Source: an uncultured Acidobacteriia bacterium (GTDB lineage: Bacteria > Acidobacteriota > Terriglobia > Bryobacterales > Bryobacteraceae). Taken from it: DNA of 64,000 bases. The notes beneath the pieces are model-generated. The model saw only the letters and a program-made list of their open reading frames with translations, searched no databases and had not been told where the DNA came from. The translations under genes were made by a program, and so were the position numbers. Shown piece after piece: positions 44,311 through 53,147 of the stretch. Location of the stretch: positions 62,001 through 126,000 of the forward strand of contig CAIVVT010000195.1 of assembly GCA_903909435.1 (NCBI GenBank). Direction: 5' to 3'. Every line of letters begins with the position of its first letter. Position 1 is the first letter of the stretch.

Positions 44311-46848
44311 TTGGCACATTGGAAACAACGCACGGTGCTGGCCTTCCTGTTGCTAGGGACCGGTGCGCTTGAGTTGCGCTTTGCGTGGACCACCCTGCTT
44401 TACATGGACGCACCGCGGAGCTTTCCGCAGGAGCCGGCGGCCCTCGACCCGGTCGATTTTCACCTCTCGAATCTCGAGGGGTACGCCAGGCGTGCCGGCA
44501 TCGAGGATGGCGATGTGCTGTTGGCCGTCGATGACGTTCCCGTGCGATCGCTGATACAGGTGGGCAAGGCGTTCTACACCCGTGCGCCGGGCGCCAGGAT
44601 GACGTTCCGCTTGCGGCGCGGTTCGGGCGCTCCATTTGATGTCGCGTTCGCGATACCGGGGCGAACTGAGGATGACTGGCAAACCTACGTCATTCCACCG
44701 GTAATCAACATCCTCACTCCGCTGTGCTGTACCATCCTCGGCTTTCTGGTGGTCTTCCGGCGCCCGGCCGATCCCGTCGCACGGGCGCTGTTCGCCCTGT
44801 TGTTTGGCCTTTCGTTCATGTTCACGGCGAATAGCAGCTTCCGTTACGCCTACGAGCCGGTCTTCACCTGGACAGTCACGTTTCTCAACGCGTTCGCGGG
44901 CAGTTTTTGGACGGCTGCCTGGTTGATTTTTGCCCTTCTGTTCCCGGATCCCGCTTCGAAACACAAGGTGTTTCCGCGCATCGCCTGGGCTCTGGCCGTT
45001 CCCTATATCGTTTTCAGCTTGGCCTACGGCGTGATCGCGACAAGCATCGTGCACGGCGTGACGGTCCCGCACTGGCTGACTTCAGCCGTCTCGCTCCCCG
45101 GTTGGCTGAAGGAGCTTTGGAGCGATGGCATGATCGGGCTCGGCTTCGCCAATCTCGTTTACAAGCTGGTCAAGGAGACCGACCTGCGCAAGCGCCGGAG
45201 GTTGAGGTGGGTCATGTTCGGCCTGTGCCTGGGGCTGGGACCGGCCACTTTGTTGTTGCTTTCGACGACGCTGCTGCACCGCGATCTGAACACATACCCC
45301 TCCTGGGCCTTGCTGCCTGGACTGTTTTCACCGCTGTTGGTGCCGCTCACGCTCGGCTACACCGTCCTGGTTGACCGGGTGTTCGATATCGGAGTCTTCA
45401 TCCGCCAGGGCCTGCTGGCCTTCTGGACCACGATTCTGGCGAGCGTTATGATGATGGCAATTTTCTCCTGGGAGACTTACCGGTTCGTCTCGCGGCGCGA
45501 TATCAGCGATGCCCAGCGGGCGCTGGGAGTGGCCGTCGCACTGTGCGGCATCCTGCTGATGAACCGCGCGCTTGAATGGCTGCGCGGCTGGGTGGACCGG
45601 CGGTTCTTTCGGGAGGCGGTCAACGCGGAGCATGTGCTGACCGCGCTATCAACGGAAGTGCGCCGCATGACCGATCCGCAACTCCTGCTGCGCACCGTAA
45701 GCGAGAAGATCGCCGGCGCGCTGCACATTGGGCGCGTGGTGGCACTGCTGCCGGACGGCGCGGGGTTTGTTCCGGCATACAGCTACGGTACGTCCGGGGA
45801 GGCCGCGAGCCCGGCCTATCGCTTCGACGAGCCCCTGCTCGCGGGCATCCGGCAACGCAGCGATGCGGTTCTGGTTGGCTCGCATCGAGGAAGCTACACC
45901 CAGGAAGGTGCGTTCGCAGCATTGGGTACGGAACTCTTGCTGCCGCTCAGCACCAATGGGGAATTGCATGGTCTGTTGAGCCTCGGCCCAAAGCGATCCG
46001 AAGAACCTTACTGCGGCCGCGACATCCGTTTTCTGGAGTCGGTGGCCAGCCAGACGGCACTGGCGCTTGAAGTGAGCCGGCTGACAGCGACCGTGGCGGT
46101 GGAGGCAGCGCAGCGCGAGCGGCTCAATAACGAGATCGAGATCGCGCGTCAGGTCCAACAGCGGCTGTTCCCGAAGTGCGCTCCTGCCATCGCGGGCCTG
46201 GAACTGTGCGGGCACTGCAGCCCCGCCGAGACCATCGGAGGCGATTACTACGATTTCCTGACGACGCCCACGGGCGAGTTGGGGCTGGCGATTGGCGACG
46301 TTGCGGGTAAGGGGGTGCCAGCCGCGCTCCTGATGGCGGGCCTGCAGGCATCCTTGCGCAGCCTGACGCTGGCCGGCATTTCAGACCTGAGCGAACTGCT
46401 GGCGAAGCTGAACGTGCTGGTCTATGACGCCACGCCAACCAATCGGTTTGCCACGTTTTTCTATGCGCTATACGACCCCTCGACGCGCCACCTGCGATAC
46501 GCAACGGCCGGTCACAATCCGGCACTGCTGCTACGGGCGGGTGGCCAAGTCGAGTGGCTCAAGACACGCGGGATCGGCCTCGGGCTGCAGCGGTCCTCGG
46601 TCTACCAGCAGGCGGTTGTCACGCTGGAGCTCGGTGATCGCCTGGTGCTTTATACAGACGGTGTCACCGAGGCTCGCGACCCCGCCGGCGAGGAGTTTGG
46701 CGCCGACCGGATGGCGGAGACGGTGCGGTGCTGCGACCTGCCAAGCGCGGCCGCGATTCTCGACCGGGTGGTTGCGGCAACAACCGCATTTGCCGGCGAA
46801 GCCCCGCAGTTCGACGACATTACCCTGATTGTGGCGCGAGTTGACTGA
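44311..46848 (+). CDS. membrane PDZ-GAF-SpoIIE (PP2C) serine phosphatase
   Basis: The protein of about 845 residues has an N-terminal membrane helix and a PDZ-like domain (about 40-120; IEDGDVLLAVDDVPV). Some eight membrane helices follow (about 130-430), then a GAF-like domain (about 440-600), a coiled linker (NNEIEIARQVQQRLFP) and a C-terminal SpoIIE/RsbU phosphatase. The metal-site motifs are GGDYYDF, GDVAGKGVPAALLM and a final FDDITLIV. Such enzymes dephosphorylate anti-anti-sigma proteins in partner-switching pathways; no partner gene is adjacent. The start is uncertain: TTG at 44311 lies 15 bases after GGAGG, and another TTG at 44284 would precede that ribosome site. Confidence 0.88.
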   Translation: MAHWKQRTVLAFLLLGTGALELRFAWTTLLYMDAPRSFPQEPAALDPVDFHLSNLEGYARRAGIEDGDVLLAVDDVPVRSLIQVGKAFYTRAPGARMTFRLRRGSGAPFDVAFAIPGRTEDDWQTYVIPPVINILTPLCCTILGFLVVFRRPADPVARALFALLFGLSFMFTANSSFRYAYEPVFTWTVTFLNAFAGSFWTAAWLIFALLFPDPASKHKVFPRIAWALAVPYIVFSLAYGVIATSIVHGVTVPHWLTSAVSLPGWLKELWSDGMIGLGFANLVYKLVKETDLRKRRRLRWVMFGLCLGLGPATLLLLSTTLLHRDLNTYPSWALLPGLFSPLLVPLTLGYTVLVDRVFDIGVFIRQGLLAFWTTILASVMMMAIFSWETYRFVSRRDISDAQRALGVAVALCGILLMNRALEWLRGWVDRRFFREAVNAEHVLTALSTEVRRMTDPQLLLRTVSEKIAGALHIGRVVALLPDGAGFVPAYSYGTSGEAASPAYRFDEPLLAGIRQRSDAVLVGSHRGSYTQEGAFAALGTELLLPLSTNGELHGLLSLGPKRSEEPYCGRDIRFLESVASQTALALEVSRLTATVAVEAAQRERLNNEIEIARQVQQRLFPKCAPAIAGLELCGHCSPAETIGGDYYDFLTTPTGELGLAIGDVAGKGVPAALLMAGLQASLRSLTLAGISDLSELLAKLNVLVYDATPTNRFATFFYALYDPSTRHLRYATAGHNPALLLRAGGQVEWLKTRGIGLGLQRSSVYQQAVVTLELGDRLVLYTDGVTEARDPAGEEFGADRMAETVRCCDLPSAAAILDRVVAATTAFAGEAPQFDDITLIVARVD

Positions 46849-46991
46849 CCGCCCGGTCCGCCTCGCGGTATCCACCCGAAAGTGCGTCCGACTTGCCCCA
46901 TCTTGTAACAGCGCAATATTAAAAATGCGACCGGAAGTGGAGCCTTCCGCCGGTCTGCCGACGTCAAATCGAACGGAGTCTATAAACTGGC

Positions 46992-48656
46992 ATGCGGGGA
47001 ATGGCGATATCGGCGGCGCTGGCCTTGCTGACGGCGGGAATCGCGGCGGCACAGGGCTCGATTAGCGGCCGGGTGGTGAATTCGGTGACAGGCGCACCGC
47101 TGAGGCGGGCGGAGGTCAGCATCGTCGTGGATGGCCGCACGGACCTGCGCGGTACGGCTCCCACGGACGGCGATGGCCGGTTCGTGTGCCGGGCGCTACC
47201 CGCTGGAAGATTCCGGCTGAGCGCGCAAAAGACCGGCTACGCACCGATGGACTACGGGGCGACGCGTCCGTACATGAGCGGCAAAGTCATCCCGCTGGCT
47301 GCGGGCGAGCAGAAGACCGGGCTGATCATCCAGTTACCCCAACTTGGGGTTCTGACCGGAACCGTAAGCGACGTGGACGGCAGTCCGGCTCCGCGCGTCG
47401 CCGTGCAGGCGCTGCGCCGCGAGTTCCAGCGTGGCAAGGCGGCCTGGACGCCGGTGGGGTGGGCTAACACGGACTCGGACGGGCGCTACCGGATGTTCCA
47501 CATGCTGCCCGGAAAATACGTGCTGTCCGCCAAGAAGTACGATCAGCCGCCGCCCCTGCTGCCGAGTGCGCCGGAACCGGATGGGCAGGCGGGCCGGCTG
47601 GTATACGCCACGACGTACCATCCAGGGACGCTCGACCGGCAGGAGGCCCGCAGCGTGGTGCTGGGACCGGGCGAAACGGTTGAAAACCTCGACATCCCAT
47701 TGCTGCAAAGCCGGCCGATCATCCTCGAAGTGCAGGCCGAGTTGCCGGGTGCCGCGCCGGAGCCGCCTCAGCCCACAGCCGACGGCAATCCTCCCGAAAC
47801 TCCACCCCAGATAATCCAGCAGGGTCCGTTCGTGCAGTTGAATCTGGTGCAGCGGAACTCGAATGCACCCGGTGGTTCGCAGTTCGGGGGTGGGTTTCCA
47901 CTCGGTGCGCGAACGGCATTCAACGACCTGGAACCCGGGCGCTATGTTTTGTACGCCGAAGTCACTCTGGACGGGCGGCTGTATGCGGCGCGTGAAGACC
48001 TGGATCTTTCGGGCGGCTCGCTGGTAGTGACTCTGCGCTTTTCACCTGCCGTGGATCTGGCCGGCCACGTTCGATTCGAGGGCACGCGGGAGAGCGCGAC
48101 CGGCAGTCGGGTGTTTCTGGTTTCCGGAGACGGCAGCGGGCGCCAGGGTGCGGAAGCGCAGGTGAAAGCGGATGGTTCCTACGTGCTGAAGAACGTCCCG
48201 CCGGGACTGTGGGACATCGGGTTTGAACCGATTCCGAAAGGCGGGTACCTGAAGTCGATGCTGCTGGGCGACCTGGACGTGCTGCGCGCCGACATGAACG
48301 TGACGGCGGAGACGAATGCGCCGCTCGAGATTGTGGTGAGCGGGGCTGGCGCTTCCTTGACCGGCAAGGTGGATGGAGGCTTGGCACGTCAGGTGGTCGC
48401 CGTGCCAGAAGGCGAATTGGCGGGATTGCAGAGCTTCTACGTCGTGACCACGGTCGATGAGAAGGGCGCGTTCGAATTGAAGGCGATGGCGCCCGGAGAA
48501 TACCGCTTATACGCCTTTGAGGATCTGGCCTACGGGGCGTGGTTCGATCCGGACTTTCTGAAACCGTACGCCGAGCGCGGGACGCCGGTAGAACTGAAGG
48601 CCGGAGACAAACCGGAGGTCACGGTGCAAGCGATCGGGGCGGGGGTTGCGCGATGA
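46992..48656 (+). CDS. secreted carboxypeptidase-regulatory-domain protein A
   Basis: The 554-residue protein has a signal peptide (about 1-21) and a carboxypeptidase-regulatory (transthyretin-like) domain, GSISGRVVNSVTGAPLRRAEVSI to about 95. Further repeats of the same fold follow (LTGTVSDVDGSPAPRVAVQALR; later LAGHVRFEGT and LTGKVDGG). No peptidase or TonB-receptor barrel is present. Such multi-domain Ig-like proteins are abundant in Acidobacteriota and are thought to bind surface partners. Its stop overlaps the start of a related gene (ATGA). Confidence 0.82.
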   Translation: MRGMAISAALALLTAGIAAAQGSISGRVVNSVTGAPLRRAEVSIVVDGRTDLRGTAPTDGDGRFVCRALPAGRFRLSAQKTGYAPMDYGATRPYMSGKVIPLAAGEQKTGLIIQLPQLGVLTGTVSDVDGSPAPRVAVQALRREFQRGKAAWTPVGWANTDSDGRYRMFHMLPGKYVLSAKKYDQPPPLLPSAPEPDGQAGRLVYATTYHPGTLDRQEARSVVLGPGETVENLDIPLLQSRPIILEVQAELPGAAPEPPQPTADGNPPETPPQIIQQGPFVQLNLVQRNSNAPGGSQFGGGFPLGARTAFNDLEPGRYVLYAEVTLDGRLYAAREDLDLSGGSLVVTLRFSPAVDLAGHVRFEGTRESATGSRVFLVSGDGSGRQGAEAQVKADGSYVLKNVPPGLWDIGFEPIPKGGYLKSMLLGDLDVLRADMNVTAETNAPLEIVVSGAGASLTGKVDGGLARQVVAVPEGELAGLQSFYVVTTVDEKGAFELKAMAPGEYRLYAFEDLAYGAWFDPDFLKPYAERGTPVELKAGDKPEVTVQAIGAGVAR

Positions 48657-50452
48657 GGCCCGGGCCTGCGGCTGGCTTGTGGGCTGTTCTGGCTTTGCTG
48701 GCAGGCGGGGCACGCGCGCAGGTGCTTCCCGACGCCGCTGGCGCGACTGTCGGTCAAAACATTCAGCCGAACGCTCAGCAAAACACCGACCCGCCGGGTT
48801 CGCTGAGCGGGCGCGTCATCAACGCCGTGACGGGTGGGCCGGTGCGGGGTGCCTCGGTGAGTCTGGTGAACTACCAGCGGGGTGGGAACGCCCAAGCGGC
48901 TACGACGGACGGCGGCGGCACGTTCACCGTTGCCAGTCTCCCGCCGGGCGAGTATGTCGTGGCGGTGAACCACCCTGGCTTCCAAGGGATTCTGGGGCTG
49001 CCGAGCCCGAACCAATTGGTGACAGTCGCTTCGGGCCAGGAGTCGTCAGGCCTGACAATGCGGCTGATGCCGGGCGGCACGCTTTCCGGGAAGGTTGTCG
49101 ACGACGGCGGCGAACCGGTTTCCGGCTGCCCGGTCTATGTACTAGGTCCAGGCCAGAACGGAGCATCCGCTGCATACAGCTTCCGGGGTTCGGCCAGCAC
49201 CAACGACAAGGGCGAGTACAAACTGGACTTACTGACGGCAGACCGCTATGTGGTCTACGCCCGCTGCCAGGAGTGGCTGCCCGTGGAACGGCCTCTGGCG
49301 GTGTGGCGGCCGGAACTTATAGAACCGCGCGAGTCGTGGCTACCCGTCTTCTATCCCGACAGCCCGTCGCCTGAAGGCGCGCAATGGGTGACTGTGCTGC
49401 CGGGAAGTGAATTGGCGGGTATCGACTTCCATCTCAGGGCGACGTCCGTTACCACGGTCTCGGGTACGATTGGCGGCATTCCGGCGGGCATTCAACCGAA
49501 CATCCAGTTGATTCCCGCCGATGCCGCGCTGGATGCGGCGCTGGGCTACGGGGCATCTTTCGATCTTGCGACTTCGACGTTTCGCTTCCAGATGGTCCCA
49601 CCGGGGTCGTACCGGCTGATTGTAATGACTAACCCTTCACCGTCGCAGACGGATTCGATTTCATACGCCAGCCTGTTCGTCTCGGTGGGCCGAGCACGGC
49701 CGGCTCCGCTGTTTGTGCAGATGCGCCTGGGCATAACCCTGACAGGGCGGGTGGAGCAACCGCCGTCGGCCGACACCGGGAATGTGGTGATGCTGAACTC
49801 GCTTCAAAGCCCTGGGCGGCAGACGCCTAAGGCGGCACCGTTGGGTTACTTGCATTTCATGCCGCTGACTCCCTCGGCATTCGCCAACTTTAGGCAGGTG
49901 GAGGTACGCCACGACGGAACCTTCACAGTGCAGGGGTTGACCCCGGGGCGATATAAAGTCGTTCCCCAGATAGCCTCGCAGCAGCCGAATTCGCTGGAAT
50001 CCGTCCAATTCGGCTCGACTATCGCGAACCACGGGGTGATCGAGCTAGTCGAAGGCGCGTCGGGAGCTTTGACGGTGCGCATGGGCGGCAGTCCGGTTCT
50101 GGTCGGCGCGAGTTTAGCCGACGCTCCGGCGGGTTCCCACGGTAACTGGACCGTCTTCGCACTGCCGGTGGACGGGTCGGCAACGGCGTTTGGCCAGTTT
50201 ATGACTGGAACCGGCAAGAGCGGAGACAGCGTGCGATTGCAGAACACGAGTACGGGCAAGTTCGCGTTCGTCGCCGTCGAGATGATGATGGCGGGCGTAG
50301 TCCAGATTGAACGATTGAATCAATTGCTGCGGGAGCGAGCCGATGCTGTCGAGATCGTTGCCGGCCTGGATCAGACGGTGAACCCCAAGTTCTTCACGAA
50401 CGACGAAATCGAGGAACTCGCGATGGCCTATCTTCGGGGCGAAGCGCGTTAG
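48653..50452 (+). CDS. secreted carboxypeptidase-regulatory-domain protein B
   Basis: The 599-residue protein resembles its neighbour: signal peptide (about 1-22), a carboxypeptidase-regulatory domain beginning SLSGRVINAVTGGPVRGASVSL, then TLSGKVVDDGGEPVSGCPVYV. Several more beta-sandwich segments follow, including TVSGTIGGIPAGIQP and TLTGRVEQP. The ATG at 48653 was chosen because it overlaps the upstream stop and begins a signal peptide; the track of the frame upstream lies within the first gene. The coupled pair suggests a two-component surface assembly. The last ~40 residues may form a helical tail. Confidence 0.82.
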   Translation: MRPGPAAGLWAVLALLAGGARAQVLPDAAGATVGQNIQPNAQQNTDPPGSLSGRVINAVTGGPVRGASVSLVNYQRGGNAQAATTDGGGTFTVASLPPGEYVVAVNHPGFQGILGLPSPNQLVTVASGQESSGLTMRLMPGGTLSGKVVDDGGEPVSGCPVYVLGPGQNGASAAYSFRGSASTNDKGEYKLDLLTADRYVVYARCQEWLPVERPLAVWRPELIEPRESWLPVFYPDSPSPEGAQWVTVLPGSELAGIDFHLRATSVTTVSGTIGGIPAGIQPNIQLIPADAALDAALGYGASFDLATSTFRFQMVPPGSYRLIVMTNPSPSQTDSISYASLFVSVGRARPAPLFVQMRLGITLTGRVEQPPSADTGNVVMLNSLQSPGRQTPKAAPLGYLHFMPLTPSAFANFRQVEVRHDGTFTVQGLTPGRYKVVPQIASQQPNSLESVQFGSTIANHGVIELVEGASGALTVRMGGSPVLVGASLADAPAGSHGNWTVFALPVDGSATAFGQFMTGTGKSGDSVRLQNTSTGKFAFVAVEMMMAGVVQIERLNQLLRERADAVEIVAGLDQTVNPKFFTNDEIEELAMAYLRGEAR

Positions 50453-50511
50453 GGCTCCAGCGCCAAGCCCATATCCTCGCGGCGGCCCGTGGATTGGGGC
50501 ATTATAGGCCT

Positions 50512-51801
50512 ATGCGCCGGTCATCCCCCTCCAGTTTCCCGCTAGCGTTTTGCGCTATTGCCGCCTGGGTGCTTCCGAATCCCTGTTGGTCCCAGGACAA
50601 GGCCGCGCGGCCGGTGGTTCTGCACGCGGCGCGTGTGCTGAACGTGGAAACGGGACGCGTGCAGGCCCCCGGGGAAGTACTCGTTCAGGGCGGGCTAATC
50701 GTCGAAGTCGGCGGCACGGTCCGGCATCCCGCGGAAGCCGAGGTGATCGACCTGGGTGAAGGCACTTTGCTGCCCGGCCTGATTGACACGCACGTCCACC
50801 TGTTTCTGCACCCGGGCGCGGAGGACCTGCAGACCGTTCAGGAGTCCGTGCCAGAACGCACCATCCGCGCCGTTCTGGCGGCGAGGGACGACTTGATGGC
50901 AGGCTTCACCGCGGAGCGTGACATGGGTACCGAGGGAGCCGGGCCGGCCGATACCGCGCTGCGCAACGCGATCGACTCGGGCTTGATTCCGGGTCCTAGA
51001 CTGCGAGTCTGCGGCAACGCCGTCGATATTCTCGGCGGGCACGAGGACGCGATTGGCTACAACCCCGAGCAGCATGTCTTGCCGAACGCCACTCAAGCCG
51101 ACAACTCCGCCGACCTGGTGAAGGTGATTCGCGAGCAGTTCAAGCAGGGTGCGGACTTCATCAAAATCTATGAGACGGGCAAGGACGCGGTGGTGGACGG
51201 GCAGCTAGTCACGCCCTACCAGTACACACAGGCGGAGTTGTCGGCCGCCGTCCAGGAGGCCAAGCGAGTGGGTCGCGTAATCGCGGTCCACGCCACCGGC
51301 GAGCCCTGCACGCTGTACGCCGCGCAAGCGGGCGTTGTCTCCATCGACCACGCGGACGTATTGGGCGACGAGACCATGCGAATCATGCGCGAAAGGGGCA
51401 TTGTTGCCGTCCCGACTTTCACGATTTCGGACTATTTCTCTCAACACTCCGCATCGCCTGAACGGCAGAAGCAGTTGCTTGAGTTACATGCCCGGGAGTT
51501 CCGGAAGCAACTCGCAGCAGGAGTCTCTTTTGCCATGGGCTCGGACGTAGGGCCATTTCCGCACGGGACGCAGGCGCGCGAATTCGTATTGATGGTCAAA
51601 TACGGGATGAAGCCGCTGGATGCGCTCCGGGCGGGGACGGTCAACGCCGCGAGAGTGCTCGGCTGGCAGGGTACGGCAGGGGCGCTCAAGCCCGGATTCT
51701 GGGCCGACATTGTGGCCGTCGAAGGCGACCCGCTGAGCGATATCACCGCGTTGCAGCGCGTCACTTTTGTAATGAAGGGCGGCGTCATCTACAAGCGTTA
51801 G
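50512..51801 (+). CDS. secreted amidohydrolase (imidazolonepropionase-like/prolidase-type)
   Basis: The 429-residue metal-dependent hydrolase has a signal peptide (about 1-27) and a TIM barrel. The metal ligands are in GLIDTHVHLF (HxH), FIKIYETG (Lys), VIAVHATG, SIDHADVL and MGSDVG (Asp). Secreted members of this group cleave Xaa-Pro or Xaa-Arg dipeptides, or cyclic imides. Substrate cannot be assigned, though the LETGRVQAPGEVLV-type opening is typical. The ATG at 50512 was preferred; an in-frame TTG at 50494 is also open. It follows the two carboxypeptidase-regulatory-domain genes after 59 bases. Confidence 0.88.
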   Translation: MRRSSPSSFPLAFCAIAAWVLPNPCWSQDKAARPVVLHAARVLNVETGRVQAPGEVLVQGGLIVEVGGTVRHPAEAEVIDLGEGTLLPGLIDTHVHLFLHPGAEDLQTVQESVPERTIRAVLAARDDLMAGFTAERDMGTEGAGPADTALRNAIDSGLIPGPRLRVCGNAVDILGGHEDAIGYNPEQHVLPNATQADNSADLVKVIREQFKQGADFIKIYETGKDAVVDGQLVTPYQYTQAELSAAVQEAKRVGRVIAVHATGEPCTLYAAQAGVVSIDHADVLGDETMRIMRERGIVAVPTFTISDYFSQHSASPERQKQLLELHAREFRKQLAAGVSFAMGSDVGPFPHGTQAREFVLMVKYGMKPLDALRAGTVNAARVLGWQGTAGALKPGFWADIVAVEGDPLSDITALQRVTFVMKGGVIYKR

Positions 51802-51814
51802 GCGCGCGTCCGCG

Positions 51815-52282
51815 TCATTTCAGCCTCAGTAGGTGCCTCGCTGAGGAGTCTTGCGTGGACTCGTGCAAGGCCGCATCGATGGCCGTGACGCTGGGACACT
51901 TGCGGAAGTAGAACAGGTGCGATTTGCAGTCGCAATCGGAAGAACCGAAGCCGGGGTAGGGGATTGCGCCGCCCGGCAATTCGCCTAGCGCCCGGGCCCA
52001 GTCATGTTCGCGGCGCTCCGGTCCGTAGCAAAACCAGACCCGCCTAAGCGGCGCGGCCACGCGCAGATAGTCGATGTGCCAGTGCGGCATCGGCGCCGGC
52101 CGCATGTGATGCGCGAGTCGCGCCAGGAGGCCACCCGGGCCGAGCGCGCTGCCCACGTAGAGGTAGGTTCCTTTGCGGAAGCTCAACTCTCCAAACTGCC
52201 CAATTCTGACCAGTCCCGCCCGTCTGGCGTAACAGACCAGCACGTAGGTACCGGGCAGAGGCTGAATTGAGCGCGAAGTCAC
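51815..52282 (-). CDS. GIY-YIG-type DUF123 (Uri superfamily) endonuclease-like protein
   Basis: The 155-residue protein has the compact DUF123 fold: GTYVLVCYARRAG, LSFRKGTYLYVGSALGPGGLLARLAHH and PHWHIDYLRVA. Near the end GSSDCDCKSHLFYF supplies two closely spaced cysteines. DUF123 proteins are related to the GIY-YIG nucleases and are predicted to bind or cut DNA; no partner gene is near. The start is GTG at 52282, since no ATG precedes the first strand in this frame. It is convergent with the amidohydrolase and divergent from tetR. Confidence 0.82.
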   Translation of the reverse strand: MTSRSIQPLPGTYVLVCYARRAGLVRIGQFGELSFRKGTYLYVGSALGPGGLLARLAHHMRPAPMPHWHIDYLRVAAPLRRVWFCYGPERREHDWARALGELPGGAIPYPGFGSSDCDCKSHLFYFRKCPSVTAIDAALHESTQDSSARHLLRLK

Positions 52283-52339
52283 TGGATTCGATCATGCCAA
52301 ATCGAGAGGCCGAATGTGATTGAGGGCGATGCGAAATGA

Positions 52340-52368
52340 TTGATTTTCTGAACAGTGTTCAGTAGGCT
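52340..52368 (+). promoter_or_regulatory. candidate tetR promoter with operator
   Basis: TTGATT (52340-52345) and TAGGCT (52363-52368) are 17 bases apart. The perfect palindrome TGAACAGTGTTCA (52349-52361) lies in the spacer. The hexamers are only moderate matches; the palindrome is the firm part. Confidence 0.55.
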
Positions 52369-52382
52369 GATGATTAAAAGAC

Positions 52383-53039
52383 ATGGGTGTTACAGAACGG
52401 CGTGCCCGGGAGAAAGAAGAACTCCACGACCGGATCCTCAAGGCGGCCAGCGCTCTGTTCGCAGAGGATGGCTATGCCAGCGTTTCCCTACGGAAGATCG
52501 CCGAACGTATCGAGTATGCCCCGTCCACGATCTACCTGTATTTCAAGGACAAGGATGAGATCGTCACCTCGATTTGCAGACAGAACTTCCTGCTGCTGAC
52601 CGAGGCTCTCGACTCCATCCTGGTGCGCGATCTGCCTCCGCTCGAGATGTTGCGCGCCTGCCTGCGCTCCTACATTCAGTTTGGTTTGGATTACCCCGAC
52701 CACTACGTCGTTACCCTCTGCCTGCCGGAACCGGCGCCTCGAAGCGACCGCGACGTTCACGACAACCTAAGTGTGCTCGACGTCGGCCTAAGCGCTTTCA
52801 ACCGCCTCGCCGGAGGTCTCCTGGGTTGCATGCAGGCCGGTGTGATTCGCAAGGCGGACGTAGAACTCACGGCCCAGACCACCTGGATGATGATCCACGG
52901 AATCACCAGCCTGCTGGTCACGAAGAGCAGTTTCCCGTTCCTTGACCGCAATCGGTTGATCGAGCACTACCTCGATCGCGTTCTGCTCAGCCTGGGGGCC
53001 GCCATCGTCCCGCAGGATCCTGACGAAAAAATATTGTAA
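52383..53039 (+). CDS. TetR/AcrR-family transcriptional repressor
   Basis: The 218-residue regulator has an N-terminal HTH (about 15-60; LFAEDGYASVSLRKIAERIEYAPSTIYLYFKDKDEI) and a helical ligand-binding C-terminal domain. TetR-type dimers bind palindromes and release DNA on ligand binding. The same 13-bp palindrome occurs in its own promoter region and again 46 bases after its stop, at the exporter promoter. This predicts autoregulation and control of the downstream DevCAB-type exporter. The ATG follows AAAAGAC. Confidence 0.93.
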   Translation: MGVTERRAREKEELHDRILKAASALFAEDGYASVSLRKIAERIEYAPSTIYLYFKDKDEIVTSICRQNFLLLTEALDSILVRDLPPLEMLRACLRSYIQFGLDYPDHYVVTLCLPEPAPRSDRDVHDNLSVLDVGLSAFNRLAGGLLGCMQAGVIRKADVELTAQTTWMMIHGITSLLVTKSSFPFLDRNRLIEHYLDRVLLSLGAAIVPQDPDEKIL

Positions 53040-53056
53040 TTTCGTCCAAAAACCCC

Positions 53057-53097
53057 TTGACTTGAAAGAACAATGATCTCATGATGAACAGTGTTCA
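53057..53097 (+). promoter_or_regulatory. exporter promoter with TetR operator
   Basis: TTGACT (53057-53062) and CATGAT (53080-53085) are 17 bases apart. The palindrome TGAACAGTGTTCA at 53085-53097 overlaps the -10 edge and start site, an ideal place for repression. The sequence is identical to the palindrome before tetR. Confidence 0.7.
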
Positions 53098-53147
53098 GTT
53101 AAGTAACGTTGATCACGGGCACGATTCTGACGGAAGGGGCAAAACGC

